From the NCBI RefSeq assembly GCF_014644535.1, contig NZ_BMKW01000012.1, positions 62,001 to 126,000 of the forward strand: a stretch of 64,000 bases of DNA, written 5' to 3'. Position 1 is the first letter of the stretch. Each line of letters opens with the position of its first letter. Source of the DNA: Neoroseomonas lacus (GTDB lineage Bacteria > Pseudomonadota > Alphaproteobacteria > Acetobacterales > Acetobacteraceae). Shown piece by piece: positions 34,776-43,215 of this stretch. The translations under genes were made by a program, and so were the position numbers. The notes under the pieces were generated by a model that worked only from the letters and a program-made list of their open reading frames with translations, did not search any database and was not told the origin of the DNA.

Positions 34776-35461
34776 CGCGACTGCCGCGCACCATCCGGCT
34801 CGACCCCTCTGACGCCGTGGTGTTCCCGCGCGCCGCCGAGCCTGGCGAATGGGCGGTGCCCGGCGGGTTCTGTTTCTGGCACGACGATGTCATGGCGATG
34901 GACGGCCATCGGCGCCAGGCCTTCCGCGCCGGCTTCCTGGGGCTTTCCTCCTTCGGCTGGTCCACCCTGGTCGAGGTGGTGGAGGCCAGCGCGGCGCAGC
35001 GCGAGGCGGCCGTCGCGGCGTTGGCGGCGCATCTGTGCGGCGCCTTTGGCGCGCCCGACGATGCCACGGCGCGGGCGGCGGCCGAGGAGGAGATCGCCTT
35101 CGCCGAGACGCTGTGCGAGCATCCGCCCGGCACGCTGCTTGCCCTCACGCGCAGCGTCGAGGGCGGCGACGTGCGCGAGCGGTTCCGCACCCTGCATGAA
35201 CGTGCGCCGCATCAGCGCAGCCTGGAGACGATGCCGGTCTTCGCCGCCGTCTCCGTCGAGGGCGAGGAGGAGGAACCGATCCGTCCCGATCTCGCGCGCA
35301 TGGCCCGCGCATCCGATGCTTCCGGGGCGCAGGCCCCGGGCACCGGAGAGATGAATCGGATGCGCCGTTCCGAAGCTGCCGATGGTCGGAGGGCGGAGGC
35401 GCCGCAGGCCCCGGGCACCGGAGAGTTGAATCGGATGCACGAGCCCAAAGGTGCCGAATGA
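34772..35461 (+). CDS. DUF6505-like FDH-cluster protein with duplicated tail
   Basis: 229 aa, uncharacterised. The N-terminal 165 residues (TRLPRTIRLDPSD, then FCFWHDD and AGFLGLSSFGW) form the conserved part seen in FDH clusters. The tail from about 180 is low-complexity and contains a near repeat, QAPGTGEMNRM and QAPGTGELNRM, encoded by a 75-base tandem duplication. No cofactor motif is evident. The start overlaps the ligase-like gene and the stop overlaps the DUF6352-like start. Presumed role in FDH assembly from context only. Confidence 0.7.
   Translation: MTRLPRTIRLDPSDAVVFPRAAEPGEWAVPGGFCFWHDDVMAMDGHRRQAFRAGFLGLSSFGWSTLVEVVEASAAQREAAVAALAAHLCGAFGAPDDATARAAAEEEIAFAETLCEHPPGTLLALTRSVEGGDVRERFRTLHERAPHQRSLETMPVFAAVSVEGEEEEPIRPDLARMARASDASGAQAPGTGEMNRMRRSEAADGRRAEAPQAPGTGELNRMHEPKGAE
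35329..35461 (+). repeat. Decayed 75-bp tandem duplication at a gene boundary
   Basis: 35329-35363 and 35404-35438 match over 35 bases with one difference, 75 bases apart. Weaker similarity continues to the end of each unit, where GCCGATGG in the first aligns with GCCGAATGA, the stop/start overlap, in the second. The duplication extends the upstream protein by about 25 residues. Confidence 0.8.
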
Positions 35462-36498
35462 ACGGCCTGCTTTCTCCCGGCGATTTCTGGGTCGCCTCCG
35501 GCCATCATCTGTGTGACCTGGTCGAGCACGGCCGCCTGGCGGCGACGGCGGATCTGTGGCGCGCCTTCCTCGCCCGGCCGGAACTCATCCCGCCCGAGGA
35601 GGCCTGCGACGCCGAGCGCGCCCTGCATGCCGCGTTGATGGACGATCCCGTCCAGGCGGTCGCGGCCGCACGGGTGGCGGCCCTGGCCGATGCCGATGCG
35701 CGGGAGAATGTCGGCCAGTTCCTCGCCTTCCGCGACCGCGTCATCGCCGAACCCTCGCTCGAGGGCGCCTGGATCGCGCTGTATCGCGAGGGTGTGTCGG
35801 GCATCCCGCCGATCCTGTTGCAGATGCTCACCCACCTCGTCGCCCGCGCCGCGCTGGAAGGCGAGGGCGACCCCTATGCGCTGCGCGCCGGCGAGTTGCT
35901 CTACCGCCCGCAGCGCGTCGCCATCCACCAGGGCGCGATGCTGCTGGCGGATGAGGAGGTCGTCGAGATGCGGGGCCGCGACGGCGGTTTCGGCACGCTC
36001 GGGCAATTGCTGACCGAGGCTGGCGCGCCGCCGCGCGAGGTCGAACTGGACGTGTTGGGCGAGACCAACGCGCATCTCTATCGCGGACGGTCGGATGCGC
36101 ATGATCTCGCCCTCGACATCGCCGAGGGGCGCGACGGGCAGCGCGGCATCGCCCGCGCACTGGAGCGCTTCATCCGCCACCTGTTCGGCGAGGTGGTGAC
36201 GATCCGTGCCGTGCCGGTCATCGAGGATGCCAACTGGACCTGGCATGTCGGCCTCGATGCCGAGGCGAGCGCGATCGCCAACGACCTCTGGCTCGGCAAG
36301 AAGGTGCGGCAGGAGAGGCTGGCGCGCATCATCTGGCTCGGCGTGCTGGACTTCGCCGATACGTCGCGCGTGCTGCCGCGCGTTGCCGGGCGGCCGGTGT
36401 ACCTGGCGCTGGCGATGGATGCGGCGAAGCGGTTGCGCATGAAGCCGCAGAACCTGGTCGCCGGCCTGCCGCTGCGAGCGCGGGAGGATGCGGCATGA
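35458..36498 (+). CDS. DUF6352-like FDH-cluster protein
   Basis: 346 aa, uncharacterised, with no membrane segment or signal peptide. Landmarks: GDFWVASGHHLCDL at the start, a helical middle, and ANWTWHVGLDAEASAIANDLWLG (about residues 257-279) near the end. It occurs in the same operon context in other alphaproteobacteria next to DUF3305 and DUF3306. ATGA overlaps on both sides indicate strict co-translation with the cluster. Its role is unknown; assembly or maturation of formate dehydrogenase is the contextual inference. Confidence 0.72.
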   Translation: MNGLLSPGDFWVASGHHLCDLVEHGRLAATADLWRAFLARPELIPPEEACDAERALHAALMDDPVQAVAAARVAALADADARENVGQFLAFRDRVIAEPSLEGAWIALYREGVSGIPPILLQMLTHLVARAALEGEGDPYALRAGELLYRPQRVAIHQGAMLLADEEVVEMRGRDGGFGTLGQLLTEAGAPPREVELDVLGETNAHLYRGRSDAHDLALDIAEGRDGQRGIARALERFIRHLFGEVVTIRAVPVIEDANWTWHVGLDAEASAIANDLWLGKKVRQERLARIIWLGVLDFADTSRVLPRVAGRPVYLALAMDAAKRLRMKPQNLVAGLPLRAREDAA

Positions 36499-37007
36499 TG
36501 CTGGAAGTGCCAGGCACCATCCGCATCCCCGTCGGCGTGGTGGCGGAACGCCGTCCCGGCGTGACGGCCTGGGCGGATCATGCCTGGTTGGCGCGGGAGG
36601 TGCTGGAGGAGGCGCCGGACCTCCCGCCCTGGACCGTGCTGCGCGAGGAATCCGGCCGCACGCTGTTCTTCGCCGGCAGCGCCGATCTCGCGCTGCACCC
36701 GACCGATACCGATAACTACATCCACAACCTGCAGCAGGCTTCACCCTGCGTTTGGGTCGTGTTGCGGCCGGTCGATGACGCGCCGGGTTTCCGCCTGCAG
36801 ACGGTCACGGTCGATGCGGGGGAGGCGCAGCTCTACGCCGAATCCGGCAGCGACCTGCTGGAAGCCTTGCCGCTCTCGCCTCGGTTGCGGCTGGTCGTCG
36901 AACGCTTCGTCGCCGAACACCACAAGCAACGTGAATTCCACAAGCGCAAGCGCGACCGTGCGGATACCGATTCACTCGGCCGCCGATCGCGGCTGGAGGA
37001 AGGATGA
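36495..37007 (+). CDS. DUF3305 family protein
   Basis: 170 aa soluble protein. The N-terminal IRIPVGVVAERRPGVTAWADHAW and the central TDNYIHNLQQASPCVWVVLR are typical of DUF3305, which is confined to FDH gene clusters. The tail is very basic (HHKQREFHKRKRDRAD) and could contact nucleic acid or an acidic protein. It overlaps both neighbours by four bases. No catalytic residue set is recognisable. Confidence 0.85.
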   Translation: MMLEVPGTIRIPVGVVAERRPGVTAWADHAWLAREVLEEAPDLPPWTVLREESGRTLFFAGSADLALHPTDTDNYIHNLQQASPCVWVVLRPVDDAPGFRLQTVTVDAGEAQLYAESGSDLLEALPLSPRLRLVVERFVAEHHKQREFHKRKRDRADTDSLGRRSRLEEG

Positions 37008-37588
37008 GCGAGGAAGGCTTCTTCTCCCGCTGGTCACGCCGCAAGCGCGCGGTTGAGGCCGGGCTGCCCGCCGAGGAACCGGCCGCGCCGGAAGCGGTGC
37101 CGGCCGTCCCCGCCGCGGTGCCGGTGGCCGAGGAACTGCCGCTCGACCTCGCGACCCTGCCGCCGATCGAGAGCCTGACGCTCGAGAGCGACATCACCGC
37201 CTTCCTGCGCAAGGGCGTGCCGGCGGTGCTGCAACGCGCGGCGCTGCGGCGCGCCTGGACGCTCGACCCCGCCATTCGCGACTTCGTCGGGCCGGCCGAT
37301 TACGCCTGGGACTACAATGCCGTGGATGGCGTGCCGGGGGCGTCGCTGAACCTGACCGGCAATCTTCGGGAGATGCTTGCCCAGGCCTTTGGGCCGGCGC
37401 CGGAGGAGGCGGTCGCGACCCGGCCGATGGCCGAGGCTGCCGCGCCCGAGGCCGAGCAGCCGTGCGTATCGGCACCGGAGGAGGCGGCGGTTCCGCCAGC
37501 ACCCGTCGTGGCGGCCGAGAGGCCCTTGGCGGAGGACGTCATGGCGATGCCGGCCACGCGCCGGCATGGATCGGCCCTGCCAAGTTAA
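37004..37588 (+). CDS. DUF3306 family protein
   Basis: 194 aa. It begins EGFFSRWSRRKRAVE, the conserved start of DUF3306, followed by an Ala/Pro/Glu-rich linker and a helical core (LPPIESLTLESDITAFLRKG, then LRRAWTLDPAIRDFVGPADYAWDYN). The C-terminal 70 residues are low-complexity, Ala/Glu/Pro-rich. Always found with DUF3305 in FDH clusters. Last gene of the overlapping block; an A/T-rich 103-base gap follows before the TorD-like gene. Confidence 0.85.
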   Translation: MSEEGFFSRWSRRKRAVEAGLPAEEPAAPEAVPAVPAAVPVAEELPLDLATLPPIESLTLESDITAFLRKGVPAVLQRAALRRAWTLDPAIRDFVGPADYAWDYNAVDGVPGASLNLTGNLREMLAQAFGPAPEEAVATRPMAEAAAPEAEQPCVSAPEEAAVPPAPVVAAERPLAEDVMAMPATRRHGSALPS

Positions 37589-37691
37589 GAGAAATTCGCA
37601 ACAACTCGCAATGATTTCAAAGTGTTGTTTTGCAACCCATTTTCAGAGTATTCTAGTCGGAAATCATGTGACCGGGGAGTTGAAGGTCAGC
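37589..37691 (+). promoter_or_regulatory. A/T-rich promoter-like gap before the FDH structural genes
   Basis: A sharp drop in G+C between DUF3306 and the TorD-like gene. It holds an inverted repeat AACAAC (37600-37605) / GTTGTT (37624-37629) and several T-runs. This is the only sizeable gap in the cluster upstream of fdhA and is a reasonable place for an independent promoter and its operator. No clear -35/-10 consensus could be fixed by eye. Confidence 0.4.
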
Positions 37692-38294
37692 ATGTCCGTC
37701 CAGGGCATCCGTGACGCCGATGAGCAGGCCATGACGACGGAGCGTGCGCGCCTTTTCGCGCTGCTCGGGCGCCTCCTGGTCGCTGCGCCAGACGCCCTGC
37801 TGATTGATGCCCTGGCGGGCCTGCAGGGCGGCCGCACCGCGCTTGGCGAGGCCTATGGCGGGCTCGCCGCCGCCGCCACGGTGGCCGACAGCGTCTCGAC
37901 GGAGCGCGAATTCCACAACCTGTTCATCGGGCTCGGCGGTGGCGAATTGCTGCCCTACGCGTCCTACTACCTCACCGGATTCCTGCATGAGCGGCCGCTC
38001 GCGGAGTTGCGTGGCGAGTTGGCGCGGCTCGGGCTGGAACGCGCCGCGGGGACTTCCGACCCGGAAGACCACATTGCCTCGGTGTGCGAGGTCTATGCCG
38101 GGCTGCTGGCGGGCAGTTTCGCCGGCGGCGCGCCGGCCGCCGAGGGCTTCTTCGACAAGCATATCCGGCCATGGGCCGGGCGATTCTTCACCGATCTCGA
38201 AAAGGCGGAGGTGGCGCGATTCTACCGCGCGGTCGGGCGGCTCGGCCGCACCGCCATCGAGATCGAGCAGGCGGCCATCGAGCTGCCCGCATGA
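37692..38294 (+). CDS. TorD/DmsD-family molybdoenzyme chaperone
   Basis: 200 aa all-helical protein. The sequence EREFHNLFIGLGGGELLPYASYYLTGFLHERPLAEL (given as residues 76-111) has the TorD-family YxSxYL-type signature, and a later FFDKHIRPWAGRFFTDLE matches the second conserved helix. Such chaperones bind Tat signal peptides of molybdoenzymes and hold the apoenzyme until the cofactor is in. It overlaps or abuts the Tat protein gene and fdhA, its likely clients. The start at 37692 follows GAAGGT; a GTG upstream is possible. Confidence 0.85.
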   Translation: MSVQGIRDADEQAMTTERARLFALLGRLLVAAPDALLIDALAGLQGGRTALGEAYGGLAAAATVADSVSTEREFHNLFIGLGGGELLPYASYYLTGFLHERPLAELRGELARLGLERAAGTSDPEDHIASVCEVYAGLLAGSFAGGAPAAEGFFDKHIRPWAGRFFTDLEKAEVARFYRAVGRLGRTAIEIEQAAIELPA

Positions 38295-38314
38295 CATTCT
38301 GGGAGCAGGGTGAG

Positions 38315-38563
38315 ATGAGCACGAAGGACAAGGACGTCGCCGAACGGCGCGGTTTCCTGAAGGCGCTGGGCCTGGGCGGCGCAGCCGTAGCGGCGACCGC
38401 CGGCATTGCCGAGGCGGCCGGCACCTACGACCCGCAGCGGGCCGATTCCGTCCCGACCGGCATCGCGCGCAAGGAGGACCAAGCCGAACGCGTGAAGGCG
38501 CGCTACCAGGCCAACAGCGCGGATGTGCAGGCCTTCTATCGCACCAACCGCTACGGCGGCTGA
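38315..38563 (+). CDS. Small twin-arginine protein of the FDH region
   Basis: 82 aa. The Tat signal ERRGFLKALGLGGAAVAAT lies at about residues 9-27, followed by a short hydrophilic mature part ending QAFYRTNRYGG. This matches the small FDH-region Tat-target family located directly upstream of FDH catalytic subunit genes. An upstream ATG at 38291 overlaps the TorD-like stop, but the ATG at 38315 has a better purine-rich leader. It may be an exported accessory subunit. Function unproven. Confidence 0.8.
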   Translation: MSTKDKDVAERRGFLKALGLGGAAVAATAGIAEAAGTYDPQRADSVPTGIARKEDQAERVKARYQANSADVQAFYRTNRYGG

Positions 38564-38586
38564 ATCAGGCCAGGGAGCGAAGCGTC

Positions 38587-41523
38587 ATGCTGATCAAGCG
38601 TTCCGAAGCGCGCGCCGGGCGGCAGCGCCTCGCGGCGGCCTATGCCGGGCTGTCCTCTGGTGGGCTCGATCGCCGCGCCTTCCTCAAGCAGGCGGGCGTG
38701 ACCGGCGTCGGGCTTTCCGCGCTCGGCGCGATACCGCTGACCACGATGCGCCCGGCCGCCGCCGGGCCGGTCAACCATGCCGAGCCGGTGACGCGGGTGA
38801 AGAACATCTGCACCCATTGCTCGGTGGGCTGCACGGTGACGGCCGAAGTGCAGAACGGCGTCTGGGTCGGCCAGGAACCGAGTTGGGACAGCCCGATCAA
38901 CCGCGGCACGCATTGCGCCAAGGGCGCTTCGGTGCGCGAGATCGTGCACGGCCAGCGGCGCACGAAATATCCGATGAAGCTGGTGGGCGGGCAGTGGCAG
39001 CGGATGTCGTGGGACGCCGCGCTCACCGAGATCGCCGACAAGCTGATGGCGGTGCGCCAGGCCTCGGGCCCCGATAGCGTGTTCTGGCTGGGCAGCGCGA
39101 AATTCTCGAACGAGGGGTCCTACCTCTATCGCAAGATGGCTGCCTTCTGGGGCACCAACAGCGTCGATCACCAGGCGCGCATCTGTCATTCCACCACCGT
39201 CGCCGGCGTCGCCAATACCTGGGGCTACGGCGCGATGACGAACAGCTACAACGACATCCGCAACGCCAAGACCATGATCATCATGGGCGGCAACCCGGCG
39301 GAGGCGCATCCGGTCAGCCTGCAGCATGTGCTGTCGGGCAAGGAACAGAACCGCGCCAACCTGATCGTCATCGACCCGCGCTTCACGCGCACGGCGGCGC
39401 ATGCGACCGAATATGTGCGCATCCGCCCGGGCACCGACATCCCGATCATCTGGGGCCTGCTGTGGCACATCTTCCAGAACAACTGGGAGGACAAGGACTT
39501 CATCCGCCAGCGCGTCTACGGCATGGACGAGGTCCGCGCCGAGGTGGCGAAGTGGACGCCGGCCGAGGTCGAGCGCGTCGCCGGCGTGCCCGAGGCGCAG
39601 ATGCGCAAGGTCGCCGAGTTGTTCGCTACGCAGAAGCCCTCGACACTGATCTGGTGCATGGGGGCGACGCAGAAGACCGTCGGCACCGCCAATGTGCGCG
39701 CCTATTCGATCCTGCTGTTGGCGACTGGCAATGTCGGCAGCGCCGGGGCCGGGGCGAACATCTTCCGCGGCCACTGCAACGTGCAGGGGGCGACGGATTT
39801 CGGCCTCGATGTGACGTCGCTGCCGGCCTATTACGGCCTCGATGCCAATGCGTGGCGGCACTGGTCGCGCGTGTGGGGCGTGTCCTACGAAAGCATGGTC
39901 GCGCGCTTCGACAGCCAGACTATGATGGAGACGCCCGGCATCCCCACCACGCGGTATTTCGACGCGGTGACGATGCCGGTGAATGCGCAGACCGGCCTCG
40001 CCCAGCGCGACAACCTGAAGGCGATGGTGGTGTTCGGCCATGGCGGCAACACCGTCACCCGCATGCCGGAAGCGGTGAAGGGGTTGGAGAAGCTCGATCT
40101 GCTGGTGGTTGCGGATCCGCATCCGACCAGCTTCGCGGTGATGTCGGAACGCAAGGACAACACGTACCTGCTTCCCATCTGTTCGCAGTTCGAGACCGAG
40201 GGCACCCGAACTTCATCAAACCGGTCGATCCAGTGGGGCTTCAAGGTCGTCAACCCGATCTTCGAGAGCAAGGATGACTACGAGGCGATGTATCGCCTGT
40301 GCGGGGCGATCGACGCGGCGGCGGCGAAGCGGAACATGACCTTCCGCATGCAGGCCGAAATCTTCGCGCCCCTTGAGGTCATCGACAACCGGCCGACGCC
40401 CGAGAGCATCCTGCGCGAGATCAACCGCGGCGCCATCTCGACCGGCTATACTGGCCAATCGCCGGAACGGATGAAGCTGCACATGCAGCACCAGGACAAG
40501 TTCGACCTGGTGACGCTGCGCGCCAGGGACGACGCGCCGGAGAGCATCCGCGGTGACTTCTACGGTCTGCCCTGGCCCTGTTGGGGCAAGCCGGAATGGC
40601 GGCATCCGGGGACCCACATCCTGTACAATACGAACCTGCATGTGAAGCAGGGTGGCGGCACCTTCCGCGCGCGCTTCGGCGTCGAGCGCAACGGCGTGTC
40701 GCTGCTGGCCGACGGGTCCTATTCGCAGGGCTCGGAACTGACGGACGGCTATCCGGAATTCACCACGGCGGTGATGGCGCGGCTCGGTTGGGATGCCGAA
40801 CTCACCGCGGCGGAGAAGGCCTCCATCCAGGCGCAGGGCGGGTCCGCCTCCTGGGCGACCGACCTGTCCATGGGCATCATCCGGGTGACGATGGACCATG
40901 GCGTGATGGCCTATGGCAACGCCAAGGCGCGCGCCAATGCGTGGAACCTGCCCGACCCGATCCCGGTGCATCGCGAACCGATCTACACGCCGCGCACCGA
41001 CCTGATCGCACAGTATCCGACGCTGCCGGACCGGCGCGCCTTCCGCCTGCCGCATCTGGGGCAGTCGGTGCAGAACCGGGCGAAGGACCTAGCGCCGAAC
41101 TTCCCGATCATCCTCACCTCCGGCCGCCTCGTCGAATACGAGGGCGGCGGCGAGGAGACGCGGTCGAACCCATGGCTCGCCGAACTGCAGCAGGACATGT
41201 TCGTCGAGATCAACCCGCGCGACGCCTCGGCCCGCAACATCCGGGACGGTTCCTGGGTGCTGGTGAACGGGCCGGAGATGCCGCAGGGCAAGGCGACGAG
41301 GATGAAGGCGCTGGTGACCGAACGCGTCGGCCCCGGTGTCGCCTTCATGCCCTTCCACTTCGCCGGCTGGTTCATGCAGGAGGACCAGCGCAGCAAGTAT
41401 CCGCAGGGGGCGGACCCGATCGTGCTTGGTGAATCGGTGAATGCGATCACGACCTATGGCTATGACCCGGTGACCTTCATGCAGGAAGCCAAGGTCACCC
41501 TCTGTCAGATCCGCGCGGCGTAA
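38587..41523 (+). CDS. fdhA: Formate dehydrogenase catalytic subunit (Mo-bisMGD, Cys type)
   Basis: 978 aa molybdopterin oxidoreductase oxidising formate to CO2. A Tat signal LDRRAFLKQAG (28-38) shows export to the periplasm. The [4Fe-4S] site is Cys75, Cys78, Cys82 and Cys110. The active-site motif is RICHSTTVAG: Cys200 (TGT at 39184-39186) takes the place of selenocysteine found in E. coli FdnG, next to the essential histidine. The C-terminal pterin-binding domain includes ILTSGRLVEYEGGGEETRSN (about 838-857). Followed by the beta and gamma subunit genes, as in membrane-bound FDH-N/FDH3 enzymes. FdhD, MobA, MobB and MoeA nearby supply sulfur and cofactor. Confidence 0.96.
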   Translation: MLIKRSEARAGRQRLAAAYAGLSSGGLDRRAFLKQAGVTGVGLSALGAIPLTTMRPAAAGPVNHAEPVTRVKNICTHCSVGCTVTAEVQNGVWVGQEPSWDSPINRGTHCAKGASVREIVHGQRRTKYPMKLVGGQWQRMSWDAALTEIADKLMAVRQASGPDSVFWLGSAKFSNEGSYLYRKMAAFWGTNSVDHQARICHSTTVAGVANTWGYGAMTNSYNDIRNAKTMIIMGGNPAEAHPVSLQHVLSGKEQNRANLIVIDPRFTRTAAHATEYVRIRPGTDIPIIWGLLWHIFQNNWEDKDFIRQRVYGMDEVRAEVAKWTPAEVERVAGVPEAQMRKVAELFATQKPSTLIWCMGATQKTVGTANVRAYSILLLATGNVGSAGAGANIFRGHCNVQGATDFGLDVTSLPAYYGLDANAWRHWSRVWGVSYESMVARFDSQTMMETPGIPTTRYFDAVTMPVNAQTGLAQRDNLKAMVVFGHGGNTVTRMPEAVKGLEKLDLLVVADPHPTSFAVMSERKDNTYLLPICSQFETEGTRTSSNRSIQWGFKVVNPIFESKDDYEAMYRLCGAIDAAAAKRNMTFRMQAEIFAPLEVIDNRPTPESILREINRGAISTGYTGQSPERMKLHMQHQDKFDLVTLRARDDAPESIRGDFYGLPWPCWGKPEWRHPGTHILYNTNLHVKQGGGTFRARFGVERNGVSLLADGSYSQGSELTDGYPEFTTAVMARLGWDAELTAAEKASIQAQGGSASWATDLSMGIIRVTMDHGVMAYGNAKARANAWNLPDPIPVHREPIYTPRTDLIAQYPTLPDRRAFRLPHLGQSVQNRAKDLAPNFPIILTSGRLVEYEGGGEETRSNPWLAELQQDMFVEINPRDASARNIRDGSWVLVNGPEMPQGKATRMKALVTERVGPGVAFMPFHFAGWFMQEDQRSKYPQGADPIVLGESVNAITTYGYDPVTFMQEAKVTLCQIRAA

Positions 41524-41538
41524 GGGAGGAGCATCACC

Positions 41539-42135
41539 ATGGCTCGCATGAAGTTCCTGCTCGACTCCGACCGCTGCATCGAATGCAACGCCTGCGTCAC
41601 CGCCTGCAAGAACGAGAACGAGGTGCCCTGGGGCATTAACCGCCGCCGCGTCGTCACGCTGAATGACGGCAAGGCCGGGGAGCGCTCGGTCTCGATGGCC
41701 TGCATGCACTGCACGGATGCGCCCTGCGCGGCGGTCTGTCCGGTCTCGTGCTTCTACACCACCGCCGATGCGGTGGTGCTGCACGACAAGGATCTGTGCA
41801 TCGGCTGCGGCTATTGCTTCTACGCCTGCCCCTTCGCGGCGCCGCAATATCCGCGCCTCGGCAATTTCGGCAGCCGCGGCAAGATGGACAAATGCACCTT
41901 CTGCGCCGGCGGCCCGCAGGAGGATCTCAGCGAGGCGGAATACATCCAGTACGGGGCGAACCGCCTCGCGGAAGGCAAGCTGCCGCTCTGCGCCGAGATG
42001 TGCTCGACCAAGGCGCTGCTCGCCGGGGATGGCGAGGTGATCGCGCAGATCTACCGTGAGCGCGTGCAGAAGCGCGGCTACGGCTCGGGTGCCTGGGGCT
42101 GGCTGACCGCCTACCGCGAATCCGTCGCGATCTGA
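41539..42135 (+). CDS. fdh3B: Formate dehydrogenase FDH3 iron-sulfur (beta) subunit
   Basis: 198 aa with sixteen cysteines in four ferredoxin-type groups: CIECNACVTACK, CMHCTDAPCAAVCPVSC, CIGCGYCFYACPF, and CTFC with a later LCAEMC. It relays electrons from the catalytic subunit to cytochrome b. It is shorter than E. coli FdnH and lacks the C-terminal membrane helix, as in FDH3-type beta subunits. Being Tat-less, it would be carried out with the folded alpha subunit. A good ribosome binding site (GGGAGGAG) precedes the ATG. Confidence 0.95.
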   Translation: MARMKFLLDSDRCIECNACVTACKNENEVPWGINRRRVVTLNDGKAGERSVSMACMHCTDAPCAAVCPVSCFYTTADAVVLHDKDLCIGCGYCFYACPFAAPQYPRLGNFGSRGKMDKCTFCAGGPQEDLSEAEYIQYGANRLAEGKLPLCAEMCSTKALLAGDGEVIAQIYRERVQKRGYGSGAWGWLTAYRESVAI

Positions 42136-42146
42136 GGAGTGTTGAG

Positions 42147-43139
42147 ATGATGATCCGCATCCTCGCCTTGCTGGCCATCCTCGTGCTCGGCCTCGGCGCC
42201 GTGCCGGCGATGGCGCAGGGTACGACGGCATCGCCGTCGCTCGCCGACGAACGCGCCGTGCAGGCGCTGCTGCGCGGCGAGACCGTGCATGGCCGCATCA
42301 CTATCCCCGACCAGCGCGCCGCCAACCTGATCCAGCCGGAGGGGCGCAAATGGCGCGAATTCCACAATGTGACGCTGGCCTGGGTGGGCGGGATCGCGGT
42401 GCTGGGCATGCTGGCGCTGCTGTCCGTGTTCTTCCTGGTGCGCGGGCGCATCCCGATCGAGGGCGGGCGTTCCGGCCGCACGATCCTGCGCTTCAACGCC
42501 TTCGAGCGTGCCAATCACTGGATGGTGGCGTCCTGCTTCATCGTGCTGGCGCTGTCGGGTCTCAACCTCACCTTCGGCCGGCATGTCCTCCTGCCGCTGA
42601 TGGGGCCGGAAGCCTTCACAGAGGTCAGCCACTGGGGCAAGTACGCGCACAACTTCCTCGCCTTTCCGTTCACGCTCGGCCTGGTGCTGATGCTGCTGAT
42701 CTGGGTGAAGGACAACATCCCGAACGGCACCGACATCCGCTGGCTGAAGGCCGGCGGTGGCCTCGTTGGTCATGGCGAACCTGACAGCGGCCGCTTCAAT
42801 GCCGGGCAGAAGGGAATCTTCTGGATCACCGTGCTCGGCGGCGCGGCGGTGGCGGTCACCGGCTACATGCTGATCTTCCCCTTCGTCTTCACCGATGTGA
42901 CCGGCATGCAGCTCAGCCACATGATCCACAGCATCACCGCGGTGCTGCTGATCGCGGTCATGTTGGCGCATATCTACATCGGCACGCTCGGCATGGATGG
43001 TGCGGTCGAGGCGATGACGACTGGCCAGGTGGACCTCAATTGGGCGAAGCAGCACCACAACCTCTGGGTCGCGGAGGAACTGGCCAAGGGGCGCGCCGCC
43101 ACCCCGCCGGACACCGCCAAGGCGGCCGGCGCCGATTGA
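42147..43139 (+). CDS. Formate dehydrogenase gamma subunit (cytochrome b556)
   Basis: 330 aa. An N-terminal signal or anchor helix (about 1-25) ends AVPAMAQG, followed by a periplasmic segment and then four or five membrane helices. Haem-ligand histidines are expected in RANHWMVASCFIVLALSG and AHIYIGTLGMDGAVEAMTTG, with another in HWGKYAHNFLAF. This subunit anchors the enzyme and passes electrons to quinone. The C-terminal tail is soluble. It ends the FDH structural operon and is followed by a perfect hairpin. Confidence 0.93.
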   Translation: MMIRILALLAILVLGLGAVPAMAQGTTASPSLADERAVQALLRGETVHGRITIPDQRAANLIQPEGRKWREFHNVTLAWVGGIAVLGMLALLSVFFLVRGRIPIEGGRSGRTILRFNAFERANHWMVASCFIVLALSGLNLTFGRHVLLPLMGPEAFTEVSHWGKYAHNFLAFPFTLGLVLMLLIWVKDNIPNGTDIRWLKAGGGLVGHGEPDSGRFNAGQKGIFWITVLGGAAVAVTGYMLIFPFVFTDVTGMQLSHMIHSITAVLLIAVMLAHIYIGTLGMDGAVEAMTTGQVDLNWAKQHHNLWVAEELAKGRAATPPDTAKAAGAD

Positions 43140-43165
43140 CCGCGCGCCGCCGGGGACGCACATGG

Positions 43166-43197
43166 GACGGGCGCATGGCGATAGTCATGCGCCCGTC
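43166..43197 (+). terminator. Intercistronic hairpin between FDH operon and mobB
   Basis: Perfect 12-base arms GACGGGCGCATG (43166-43177) and CATGCGCCCGTC (43186-43197) around GCGATAGT, followed by GCATTT and then the ribosome binding site of mobB. It may end part of the FDH transcript or attenuate or stabilise expression of the cofactor genes. The T-run is short, so full termination is uncertain. Confidence 0.5.
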
Positions 43198-43215
43198 GCA
43201 TTTCGGGGAGCGGAC

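Noticed and set aside
34643-35440. Minus-strand frame with internal PIQLSGARGLR repeats
   Set aside because: The repeat comes from the 75-base duplication; the plus-strand gene has the operon overlaps and family similarity.
39184-39186. Selenocysteine site in the formate dehydrogenase
   Set aside because: The codon is TGT (Cys), not TGA, and no SECIS-like hairpin is needed.
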